Positions 16,135 to 23,401 of a stretch of 30,592 nt of DNA are shown here, piece after piece (position 1 is the stretch's first letter; each line of letters begins with the position of its first letter). The DNA comes from an uncultured Alistipes sp. (GTDB taxonomy: Bacteria > Bacteroidota > Bacteroidia > Bacteroidales > Rikenellaceae): NCBI GenBank assembly GCA_958449275.1, contig CAUDHE010000021.1:1-30592 (forward strand). Direction: 5' to 3'. Both the position numbers and the translations under genes were made by a program. The notes under the pieces are model-generated. The model worked only from the letters and a program-made list of their open reading frames with translations, was not told the origin of the DNA and searched no databases.

Positions 16135-17460
16135 TTAGAGTTCGCGGATTTTCAGATTGCGGTAATGCACCTCGTCATTGTGGTCCTGCAATAGGATGCG
16201 GCCCTCGCTGTCGGCGGCGAAGTTCTTCACCTTGGCGAATTTGCTGTGCGACACTATGGTGTCCCACATCTGGTTGCCGCGTTCGTATTCGAGTATCTTC
16301 TTGCCGTTGAGCCAGTGCTCGACGCGGTTGCCGCGTACGACTATGCGCGCCGTGTTCCACCCGCGTTTGTCGGTCAGCTTCCAGCCCTCGGCGGGGATGA
16401 GGTCGTACAGCGAGCCGAGGCGGCGGTTGCCGTTGAATCCCATTTTGGCGTCGGGGTGGTTCTCGTCGTCGAGGATCTGATATTCGCAACCTACGCTGCC
16501 GTTAGAGTTGATGAAGTATTTGATACCGCTGTTGGCACCTTCGGTGATTTTGAAATCGACGGTGAGTTCGAAATCGGAATACATCTTTTCGGTCACGATG
16601 TCGCCTGCGCCCGATTTGGCGTTGATTACCAGCTCGCCGCCGTCGGTTTTCCAGCCTTTGGACATGTCGCCGCCGCCCAGGCTGCGCCAACCTACGAGGT
16701 CGTGTCCGTTCCACAGCAGCTTCCAGCCCTCCTCGGCCTCGCGGGGCGAGACGGTGTTGGCTACGAAGTTCTTCTGTTCGACGGCGCGGTTTTCGGGCGT
16801 GAGCTCGTTTTGCAGATCGTCGGTCTTTATGCGTATGTTGCGCCAGCGCACGCACTTGTCTTTCAGCGACTCGTTATTGCCTATGCCGTGTACTTGCAGG
16901 GCTATGAAACCCTCGCTGTCGGCATCGTCCAGAATGTCGGCCGTCGGAATGCCGTTGAGCCACACGCGCAGCGAGTTGCCCACGGCTTCGATACGCACTT
17001 TGTTCCAGTCGCCCTGTCGGAATGCCTTTCGAGCCTCGGGGGCGTTCTCCAGCGAGTAGAGCCAGCCGCGACGGGCCTCGTCGTATATGCCGCCGCTCCA
17101 TGCGCGCGACGACGGGTCGATTTCGCACTGGTAGCCGTGTACGCGTCCGTTGTCGTAGTCTGCGCGCGATTGGCTGCGGAACTGTATGCCCGAGTTGAGT
17201 CCTTCATCGACCTTGTATTCGAGTTCGAGGACGAAATCGCCGTAACGCTCTTTAGTCGCGAGGAACGTGTTGGGGGTGCCGAGGGTGCTGACACCCACGA
17301 TGGCGCCGTCCTCCACGCGGTACTGCGCGTTGCCGTTGAGTTTGGTCCATCCCTTCAGGTTACGGCCGTTGAACAGCGATACCCAACCGTCCTTCTCTTT
17401 CGCCCCCGCAGAGGCTGCGACTCCTGCGAGCAACAGGGTCATAATTAATAATCTCTTCAT
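16135..17460 (-). CDS. Secreted protein with two tandem DUF1080 (3-keto-disaccharide hydrolase-like) domains
   Basis: DUF1080 domains have a concanavalin-like beta-sandwich fold, and some members cleave 3-keto-glycosides made by Gfo/Idh/MocA oxidoreductases. The 441-aa product has a Sec signal peptide (about 1-20, ending ASAGA). It has two full copies: one from LFNGRNLKGW (29-38) to about 215, and one from LLWNGHDLVGW (about 248) to the C-terminus. Each has the family's DFxLxxxxK...NSGI strand (YGDFVLELEYK/LNSGIQFRS; YSDFELTVDFK/ANSGIKYF), a YQxxxD segment (YQCEIDPSS; YQILDDENHP) and a VxxWLNG strand near its end. Either copy could be catalytic. It is followed by a small membrane gene and apbE; the upstream gap to kpsF is 103 bp and shows no clear promoter. 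Confidence 0.92.
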   Translation of the reverse strand: MKRLLIMTLLLAGVAASAGAKEKDGWVSLFNGRNLKGWTKLNGNAQYRVEDGAIVGVSTLGTPNTFLATKERYGDFVLELEYKVDEGLNSGIQFRSQSRADYDNGRVHGYQCEIDPSSRAWSGGIYDEARRGWLYSLENAPEARKAFRQGDWNKVRIEAVGNSLRVWLNGIPTADILDDADSEGFIALQVHGIGNNESLKDKCVRWRNIRIKTDDLQNELTPENRAVEQKNFVANTVSPREAEEGWKLLWNGHDLVGWRSLGGGDMSKGWKTDGGELVINAKSGAGDIVTEKMYSDFELTVDFKITEGANSGIKYFINSNGSVGCEYQILDDENHPDAKMGFNGNRRLGSLYDLIPAEGWKLTDKRGWNTARIVVRGNRVEHWLNGKKILEYERGNQMWDTIVSHSKFAKVKNFAADSEGRILLQDHNDEVHYRNLKIREL

Positions 17461-17563
17461 TTTAAGGTGGTTTTTTGTGGTTTTTATTGTGGATTCATGT
17501 GTTTCGTTTGTCAGCCGAGACTCGTATCGCCATTCGCGCGATCGGTTCGGTGCCGAAAATAAA

Positions 17564-18529
17564 TTACAGTTTTATATCGTATATTTGTACCACTCCGCGC
17601 AATGCGCCCTCGTCGTCGGTGGCGAGCAGTGAATTGATTTTGTGTTTGGTCATCATTTTTTCGGCCTCGATCAGTTTGGCGCCTATGCCTATAGTCTTGG
17701 GCGAGCGGGTGGCTATGTCGATGGCGCGTATATTGAAAAAGTCGGCTTGGCGGCTCTCCATCGCACGTCGTATGTCGCCGTCGGTCACTATTCCCTCTAT
17801 TCCGTCGCCGTCGGTTATGATTATCATTCCCAGACCGCCGCGGCTCATGGTGTGTATCATCTCGGTCGCGCTGCAATCGGGACGCACTATGGGCAGATCG
17901 TGGCTGCGCATCACGTTGCCGACAGTCATCAGCAGGCGTCGGCCGAGGCTGCCGCCCGGGTGCAGGCGCGCGAAGTCGAGCGACGTGAAGTCGCGTGCTT
18001 TCATGAGCGCCACGGCGAGTGCGTCGCCTAAAGCTATCTGGGCCGTGGTGGAGGTGGTGGGGGCCAGATGCAGTATGCAGGCCTCCTCTTCTACCGCCGC
18101 GTCGAGATGTATGTCGGAGTTTTTGGCCAGAGTCGATTCGGCATTTCCCGTCATCGATATCAATACGTTGCCGTTGGAGTGTATGAACGGCACGATCTTC
18201 AGCACCTCGTCGGTCTCGCCCGAGTAGGAGAGTGCCAGAACCACATCGTCGGCCGATATCATTCCGAGGTCGCCGTGGAATGCCTCGCCCGGGTGCAGGA
18301 AGAAGCTCGGCGTGCCGGTGCTGGCCAGCGTGGCCGCGATCTTGCGTCCCACGAGGCCCGATTTGCCCATTCCCGTTATTATCAGTTTGCCGCGGCACTC
18401 CAGAATGCGGTCGACGGCCGATGCGAACTTCTCGTCGACGGAGTCGGCCATGCGTTCGAGCGCGGCGGACTCTATCCGCAGCGTTCTGCGTGCGAGATCG
18501 AGTATATCTTTTGAAGACAGTGCGTTCAT
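17564..18529 (-). CDS. kdsD: D-arabinose 5-phosphate isomerase (KpsF/GutQ/KdsD)
   Basis: The enzyme converts ribulose 5-phosphate to arabinose 5-phosphate, the first step of Kdo synthesis. The 321-aa product has a SIS sugar-isomerase domain (about 30-200) with GMGKSG (53-58), STGTPSFFLHPGEAFHGD (70-87), SYSGET (101-106) and the family's HPGGSLGRRLL (190-200). Two CBS domains follow (about 205-260 and 270-321), as in full-length KdsD. It is the last gene of the Kdo cluster, 29 bp after kdsA. Adjacent kdsA and kdsB make the Kdo role much more likely than the GutQ or capsule paralogue role. Confidence 0.95.
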   Translation of the reverse strand: MNALSSKDILDLARRTLRIESAALERMADSVDEKFASAVDRILECRGKLIITGMGKSGLVGRKIAATLASTGTPSFFLHPGEAFHGDLGMISADDVVLALSYSGETDEVLKIVPFIHSNGNVLISMTGNAESTLAKNSDIHLDAAVEEEACILHLAPTTSTTAQIALGDALAVALMKARDFTSLDFARLHPGGSLGRRLLMTVGNVMRSHDLPIVRPDCSATEMIHTMSRGGLGMIIITDGDGIEGIVTDGDIRRAMESRQADFFNIRAIDIATRSPKTIGIGAKLIEAEKMMTKHKINSLLATDDEGALRGVVQIYDIKL

Positions 18530-18558
18530 TGCAGTTTAGGTCTATATGTGATTGTCGG

Positions 18559-19311
18559 TTATAACAGTGTCTCGACGAGGCTTTCCAGTTCGTCCAGACG
18601 CAGCATGTTGGGACCGTCGCTCAACGCCTCGTCGGGTGACGGGTGCACCTCGAAAAAGTAACCGTTGGCCCCGAATGCCTTTGCGGCCGCGGCCATTGCG
18701 GGAACGAACCGTCGGTCGCCGCCCGTCTTGCCGCCCGCCGCGCCCGGGCGTTGCACGCTGTGAGTGCAATCCATCATCACGGTGGGAGCTATGCGGCGCA
18801 TGTCGGCTATGTTGCGGAAATCGACCACGAGATTGTTGTATCCGAACATGTTGCCGCGCTCGGTGAGCCACACCTCCGCCGCACCCGATTTCACGGCCTT
18901 CTCGTAGGGGTATCTCATATCCTCGCCCGAGAGGAACTGCGCCTTTTTGATGTTCACCGTGCGTCCCGTCTTCGCGGCGGCCGTCAGTAAATCGGTCTGG
19001 CGGCAGAGGAATGCGGGAATCTGTATCACATCGGCCACTTCGCCCGCGGGAGCCGCCTGATACGCCTCGTGAATGTCGGTACAGATGCGGAGTCCCCATT
19101 TACGTTTCACGTCGGCGAGCATTTGCAGGCCGCGCTCCATGCCCGGGCCCCGATACGATTCGAGCGAGGTGCGGTTGGCTTTGTCGAACGAGGCTTTGAA
19201 TATGATGTCGACGCCCAGCCTGCTGTTTATGTCGACGAGTTTTCGTGCCACCGTGTCGAGCAGCTCGGCGGATTCTATGACGCAAGGGCCCGCTATGAAT
19301 TTGGGGTTCAT
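18559..19311 (-). CDS. kdsA: 3-deoxy-8-phosphooctulonate (Kdo-8-P) synthase
   Basis: KdsA condenses phosphoenolpyruvate with arabinose 5-phosphate to make Kdo-8-phosphate. The 250-aa product starts MNPKFIAGPCVIES and shows KASFDKANRTS, GPGMERGL, TDIHE, IQIPAFLCRQTDLL, NIKKAQF, TERGNMFGYNNLVVDFRN, MMDCTHSVQRPG and EVHPSPDEALSDGPN, covering the active site of the family. The Asn in MMDCTHS position and Cys in AGPC fit no simple metal call here, so the metal class is left open. The ATG at 19311 is chosen over a TTG 24 bp upstream; AAGAGAA precedes it. It sits 25 bp after kdsB and 29 bp before kdsD. Confidence 0.97.
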   Translation of the reverse strand: MNPKFIAGPCVIESAELLDTVARKLVDINSRLGVDIIFKASFDKANRTSLESYRGPGMERGLQMLADVKRKWGLRICTDIHEAYQAAPAGEVADVIQIPAFLCRQTDLLTAAAKTGRTVNIKKAQFLSGEDMRYPYEKAVKSGAAEVWLTERGNMFGYNNLVVDFRNIADMRRIAPTVMMDCTHSVQRPGAAGGKTGGDRRFVPAMAAAAKAFGANGYFFEVHPSPDEALSDGPNMLRLDELESLVETLL

Positions 19312-19336
19312 CGTTTTCTCTTTTAAGTTTCTCAAT

Positions 19337-20089
19337 TTATGCCTTCGAGCGCAAAAACTCTTCGGCGCGGGCCAAATCCTCGGGGGTATCTATACCCACG
19401 GTCTCCGCATCGGTGATTCCCACGCCTATCCTGTATCCGTTTTCCAGCCAGCGCAGCTGTTCCAGCGATTCGGCCTTTTCCAGCGACGACTGCGGCAGCG
19501 ACGTTACCGCACGCAACACGTCGCGACGGAATGCGTACATGCCTATGTGTTTATAAAAGGTATGGTGTGCGAGCCATTCGCTCCGCTCCACGCCGCGCAG
19601 GTAGGGTATTACCGAACGCGAGAAGTATATGGCCCGCGATTCGCTGTCGAGGACCACTTTCGGCGAATTGGGATTCTCCAGTGCCTCGGTTCCGTCGCTC
19701 GGGGCGAAAGGCTTCACCAGAGTGGCTATGTCGGTGCTTTCGTCGTCGAAACATGCCGTAAGGGCGCGTATCTGCGACGGAGCTATGAACGGTTCGTCGC
19801 CCTGCACGTTCACCACCACGTCGTATTCGCCTCCAGCCTTGCAATATGCCTCGTAGCAGCGGTCGGTGCCGCTGCGGTGGTCGGGCGAGGTCATTATGGC
19901 CCGTCCGCCGAAGGCCTCCACGGCATCGGCTATGCGTCGGTCGTCGGTCGCCACCGCCACGTCGTCTATCACTCGATTCACCTGCTCCCACACGCGTCGT
20001 ATGACCGTCTTGCCGCCGAGCATGGCCAGCGGCTTGCCCGGAAAGCGCGTCGAGGCGTAACGCGCGGGGATGATCGCAATGACTTTCAT
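19337..20089 (-). CDS. kdsB: CMP-Kdo synthetase
   Basis: KdsB activates Kdo with CTP to CMP-Kdo, the donor for lipid A-core assembly. The 250-aa product begins MKVIAIIPARYASTRFPGKPL, the nucleotide-binding P-loop of the family, and continues with ATDD, NVQGDEPFI, YFSRSVIPY, YKHIGMYAFR, EKAESLEQLRWLENGY and TVGIDTPEDL, all typical. Its ATG overlaps the stop of the preceding gene by one base (TAATG on the minus strand), so translation is probably coupled. The longer reading frame to 20224 only overlaps that gene and is rejected. kdsA follows after 25 bp. Confidence 0.97.
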   Translation of the reverse strand: MKVIAIIPARYASTRFPGKPLAMLGGKTVIRRVWEQVNRVIDDVAVATDDRRIADAVEAFGGRAIMTSPDHRSGTDRCYEAYCKAGGEYDVVVNVQGDEPFIAPSQIRALTACFDDESTDIATLVKPFAPSDGTEALENPNSPKVVLDSESRAIYFSRSVIPYLRGVERSEWLAHHTFYKHIGMYAFRRDVLRAVTSLPQSSLEKAESLEQLRWLENGYRIGVGITDAETVGIDTPEDLARAEEFLRSKA

Positions 20090-20472
20090 TACTCGATATT
20101 TTTTGCAGTCAAAAGTTCCTTCTCTTTTTTCGGCAACTTCTTCACTACCGATTCGTATGATTCGCGCACCAGTCCGAGTATTTCCGCGTCGGGGATGTCG
20201 CCGTCGAAACGTACGCTGATCCAATACTTTTTGTTCATATGCCAGCCCGGGCCGATGCTTTCGTAGCGTTGCCGCAGTTCGGCGATCCGTTCGGGTGTGT
20301 TTTTCAGGTTACAGAAATCGAACTCGACGGCATTGACGAAGCAAAACCATTTGTCCGCCACGTAAAACACGAGCAGGTTCCCGTCGTAATCGGACTTCGT
20401 CCGTTTGAACGGGAAGTCGTCCCGCGTTCCGTCGAGCGAGAGGCAGAACTCTCTGAACATCTCTATATCCAT
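20089..20472 (-). CDS. MmcQ/YjbR (DUF419) family protein
   Basis: This is a small cytosolic family with a double-wing DNA-binding-like fold; no firm function is known. The 127-aa product has the recognisable order FREFCLSLDGTRDDFPF, WFCFVNA, and PGWHMNKKYWISVRFDGDIPD followed by the closing helix RESYESVV, with a Lys-rich C-terminus. The stop overlaps the kdsB start by one base and the lon stop is 21 bp upstream, so it sits inside the lon-kds transcription unit. Confidence 0.9.
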   Translation of the reverse strand: MDIEMFREFCLSLDGTRDDFPFKRTKSDYDGNLLVFYVADKWFCFVNAVEFDFCNLKNTPERIAELRQRYESIGPGWHMNKKYWISVRFDGDIPDAEILGLVRESYESVVKKLPKKEKELLTAKNIE

Positions 20473-20493
20473 GATCCTCCGAGTGCGGTGCTG

Positions 20494-22920
20494 TTACTTG
20501 CTCAGTGCCAGATCCAGCACCTCGCCTATCATTTTCACGTAGTGGAACGTAAGGCCCTCCACGTAACTCGGCTTGATCTCCTCTATGTCTTTTCGGTTGT
20601 CCTCGCACAGTATCAGCTCCTTGATACCCGCGCGTTTGGCCGCCAGAATCTTCTCCTTGATACCGCCCACGGGCATCACGCGTCCGCGCAGGGTCATCTC
20701 GCCCGTCATGGCTATGCGTTCGCGCACCTCGCGGCCCGTGAAGGCCGACACTACCGAGGTCACCATCGTGATTCCCGCCGACGGTCCGTCCTTGGGGATC
20801 GCCCCCTCGGGCACGTGTACGTTGATATTGTTCTTTTCGAACATCGCGGGGTCGATTCCCAGCTCGGCGTGGTGCGCCTGCACCCATTCGTAAGCTATGG
20901 TGGCCGATTCCTTCATCACCTCGCCGAGATTGCCCGTGAGGCTCAGCGCACCCTTACCCGGAGTGAGCACCGATTCGATGTATAGTATGTCGCCGCCGAC
21001 CGAGGTCCACGCCAATCCCGTCACCACACCGATCATGCCCGCGATTTCGTACTCGTCGTTGCGGAATTTGGGCTTACCCAGAATCTTTTCGATATCCGCC
21101 GCCGTGAATTCGGGAGCGAAAGCCTCCTCGAATGCGATGTTCTTGGCGCGCGCGCGTGCCAGCTTGGCTATGTTCTTGTCGAGCGAACGGACTCCCGATT
21201 CGCGGGTGTACTCCGATATGATCTTTTGCAGAACGGGTTCGGTGAGGATCATTTCGCCCTCCTTGATTCCGTGAGCCTCGCGCTGCTTGCGCACCAGGTG
21301 TTCATCGGCTATTCGGATCTTGTCTTCGAGGATATATCCCGATATGTTTATCATCTCCATGCGGTCGCGCAGCGCGGGGTTTATGGCTCCCACGTCGTTG
21401 GCCGTGGCTATGAACAGCACCTTCGACAGATCGTATTCCGTATCGAGGTAATTGTCGTGGAACGTGGTGTTCTGCTCGGGATCGAGTACCTCCAGCAGTG
21501 CGCTCGACGGGTCGCCGTGGTTGCTTACCGTGATCTTGTCCACCTCGTCGAGGATGATTACGGGATTCGACGAACCGCAGCGTTTGATGGTCTGTATGAT
21601 GCGGCCCGGCATGGCGCCTATGTAGGTGCGGCGGTGACCGCGTATCTCCGACTCGTCGTGCAGACCGCCGAGCGATATGCGCCCGAATTTGCGTCCGAGG
21701 GCCGTCGCCACCGAGCGTCCGAGCGATGTCTTACCCACTCCCGGAGGACCGTAGAGGCAGAGGATGGGCGATTTGAGATCGCCTTTGAGTTTTATTACGG
21801 CCAGGTGCTCCAGTATGCGGTCTTTCACCTCCTCCAGTCCGAAGTGGTCGTCGTCCAGTTGTTTGCGGGCGCACTCCATGTCGAGGTTGTCTTTGGTGAC
21901 GTCGTTCCACGGCAGTTCGAGCATCAGTTGCAGATAGGTCATCTGTACCGAATACTCGGCCACGGCAGGGTTGAGACGCTCCACCTTCGAAAGCTCCTTT
22001 TCGAATAGTTCGCCCACCTCCTCGGGCCAGTTCTTCTTGGCCGCCGCTTCGCGCATCTGCTCGATCTCGGCGTCCGAACTGTCGCCCAGTTCGTCCTGGA
22101 TGGTGCGCATCTGCTGTTGCAGATAGTAGTCGCGCTGCTGCTTGTCTATCTCGTGCTTGACCTTCTCCTGTATCTCGTTTTTCAACTCGGCCATCTGCTG
22201 TTCGCGGACGAGTATTTCGAGCAGCTTGCGTGCACGCGCCAACAACCCGGGGGCCTCCAGCAGAGCCTGACGGTCGTCGTCCGTAAAGTCCATGTTCGAA
22301 CATACGAAGTTTATCAGTCCGCGCTGCGAATCGATGTTCTTTATGGCGAACACGGCCTCTTTGGGCATCGAGGGCGATATGTTTATGATGTTGAGAGCCA
22401 CCTCGCGTACCGAGTCCACCAGCGCCTTGAATTCCACGTTGTTCTCGTCGGGCTGCGAATCGCGCAGCGTGCGTACCGAGGCTTTGAGATAGGGTTCCGA
22501 TTGCAGGTATTCGCCGATCTCGATCTTCTCCAAACCGCTCAGTATGACGGTCAGGTTCCCGTTGGGCATCTCCAGAATCTTTATGATGCGCGCCGCCGTA
22601 CCCACTTTGTACATGTCGTCGGGCGAGGGTACCTCCACGTCGCTTTCGCGCTGAAGCACCGCGCCGAGCAGTCCGCCCGAGGCGTTGACGTCGCGGACGA
22701 GCTTGATGCTCTTCTCGCGGCCTACCGTTATGGGCGTTATCGCGCCCGGGAATAGTACCGAACTGCGCAACGAGAGGATGGGCAGCGACTCGGGGACGGT
22801 CACATTTTCCGCGGGGTCGTCGCCCGCGGTTATGATCGGCACCACCTGATGTCTGCCGTCCAGTACGTCGGGCAGCGTTTCGAAATCGGTCAAATCGATA
22901 TTATCTTTCTTTTTACTCAT
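20494..22920 (-). CDS. lon: ATP-dependent protease Lon (LonA)
   Basis: Lon is a cytosolic hexameric AAA+ serine protease that degrades damaged and specific regulatory proteins. The 808-aa product has the N-terminal substrate domain (about 45-240), a coiled-coil region, Walker A GPPGVGKT (391-398), Walker B VIILDEVD (about 455) and the C-terminal protease domain with Ser714 in KDGPSAG and Lys757 in GGIKEKILAAKRAG, the Ser-Lys dyad at the same 43-residue spacing as in E. coli (679/722). The N-terminus has a short acidic extension ahead of the substrate domain. A good promoter lies 20 bp upstream; mmcQ and the kds genes follow closely, so they may share Lon expression. Confidence 0.98.
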   Translation of the reverse strand: MSKKKDNIDLTDFETLPDVLDGRHQVVPIITAGDDPAENVTVPESLPILSLRSSVLFPGAITPITVGREKSIKLVRDVNASGGLLGAVLQRESDVEVPSPDDMYKVGTAARIIKILEMPNGNLTVILSGLEKIEIGEYLQSEPYLKASVRTLRDSQPDENNVEFKALVDSVREVALNIINISPSMPKEAVFAIKNIDSQRGLINFVCSNMDFTDDDRQALLEAPGLLARARKLLEILVREQQMAELKNEIQEKVKHEIDKQQRDYYLQQQMRTIQDELGDSSDAEIEQMREAAAKKNWPEEVGELFEKELSKVERLNPAVAEYSVQMTYLQLMLELPWNDVTKDNLDMECARKQLDDDHFGLEEVKDRILEHLAVIKLKGDLKSPILCLYGPPGVGKTSLGRSVATALGRKFGRISLGGLHDESEIRGHRRTYIGAMPGRIIQTIKRCGSSNPVIILDEVDKITVSNHGDPSSALLEVLDPEQNTTFHDNYLDTEYDLSKVLFIATANDVGAINPALRDRMEMINISGYILEDKIRIADEHLVRKQREAHGIKEGEMILTEPVLQKIISEYTRESGVRSLDKNIAKLARARAKNIAFEEAFAPEFTAADIEKILGKPKFRNDEYEIAGMIGVVTGLAWTSVGGDILYIESVLTPGKGALSLTGNLGEVMKESATIAYEWVQAHHAELGIDPAMFEKNNINVHVPEGAIPKDGPSAGITMVTSVVSAFTGREVRERIAMTGEMTLRGRVMPVGGIKEKILAAKRAGIKELILCEDNRKDIEEIKPSYVEGLTFHYVKMIGEVLDLALSK

Positions 22921-22940
22921 AGTTGCATTGTTTCAATCCG

Positions 22941-22971
22941 CAAATATAATCATTTTCGCCCACTCGCACAA
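22941..22971 (-). promoter_or_regulatory. Promoter of lon
   Basis: On the minus strand, TTG (22971-22969), a 20-bp spacer and TATATTTG (22948-22941) match the Bacteroidota primary sigma consensus. The lon ATG is 20 bp downstream of the -7 box, so the leader is only about a dozen bases. No CIRCE or other heat-shock operator is seen. Confidence 0.75.
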
Positions 22972-23222
22972 TATATAAATGCGCGAAGCTCGGTTCGCCG
23001 ACGGGCGGTAGTTAAAATAATACGTTTCGGCGAAGCTTTTCGGTATGTTGCGACGCCGCGAATTTCATATTCTTTCAAATCTCTTGCTAAATTTTTTTCG
23101 GAGTTGTCGGTTCGGGCATGTCTGCTTCGGGGCGCATGCCGTTGTCGACAGACCGCGTGTGGAATTTGTCTTCGGCGGCAACGTGGCGAGGTTGCGGTCC
23201 GAACGGTTCTGTTGGTCGGGAA
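22972..23222. other. Non-coding gap upstream of the lon promoter
   Basis: I see no gene or RNA here. The stretch lies between the lon promoter and the palindromic repeat. Long open frames cross it on the plus strand but run on antisense to the peptidase gene and match no family. Confidence 0.5.
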
Positions 23223-23306
23223 GGCTGTTCGCCGACGGCGGCAGGAGTGCGCCGGCAGTCCGCCGCAGTGGGGCGGCGGCGAACTGCGCGGCTCTTGCGA
23301 GCCGCG
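23223..23306. repeat. Palindromic intergenic repeat, copy 1
   Basis: The first 50 bp (23223-23272) recur without mismatch on the opposite strand at 30353-30402. The unit is G/C-rich and contains a GCAGTCCGCCGC arm that can fold back on itself. It is followed by a perfect 8-bp hairpin (23287-23294 with 23299-23306, loop TTGC) whose TCTTGCGAG core also appears near copy 2. It lies between lon and the M49 peptidase gene. There is no transposase, so a REP/MITE-like element is inferred. Confidence 0.75.
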
Positions 23307-23333
23307 GTCGAACCGTGTTGCTCCTTTGCACGG

Positions 23334-23376
23334 AAACGACCGAAACCCCGCGTCGACGGCGGAATTTCGGTCGTTT
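23334..23376. terminator. Terminator after the M49 peptidase gene
   Basis: A perfect 12-bp outer stem (23334-23345 with 23365-23376) encloses a G/C-rich loop that is itself partly palindromic around GTCGAC. AAA and TTT at the feet allow function on either strand. It is 25 bp past the peptidase stop. Confidence 0.75.
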
Positions 23377-23401
23377 TATCGGCGTAAGGCTTACGCAGCC
23401 T

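Noticed and set aside
16246..17448. Open frame of 400 codons on the plus strand antisense to the DUF1080 gene
   Set aside because: It is Val/Ala/Phe-rich shadow sequence with no family pattern, and the opposite strand has two clear DUF1080 domains and a signal peptide.
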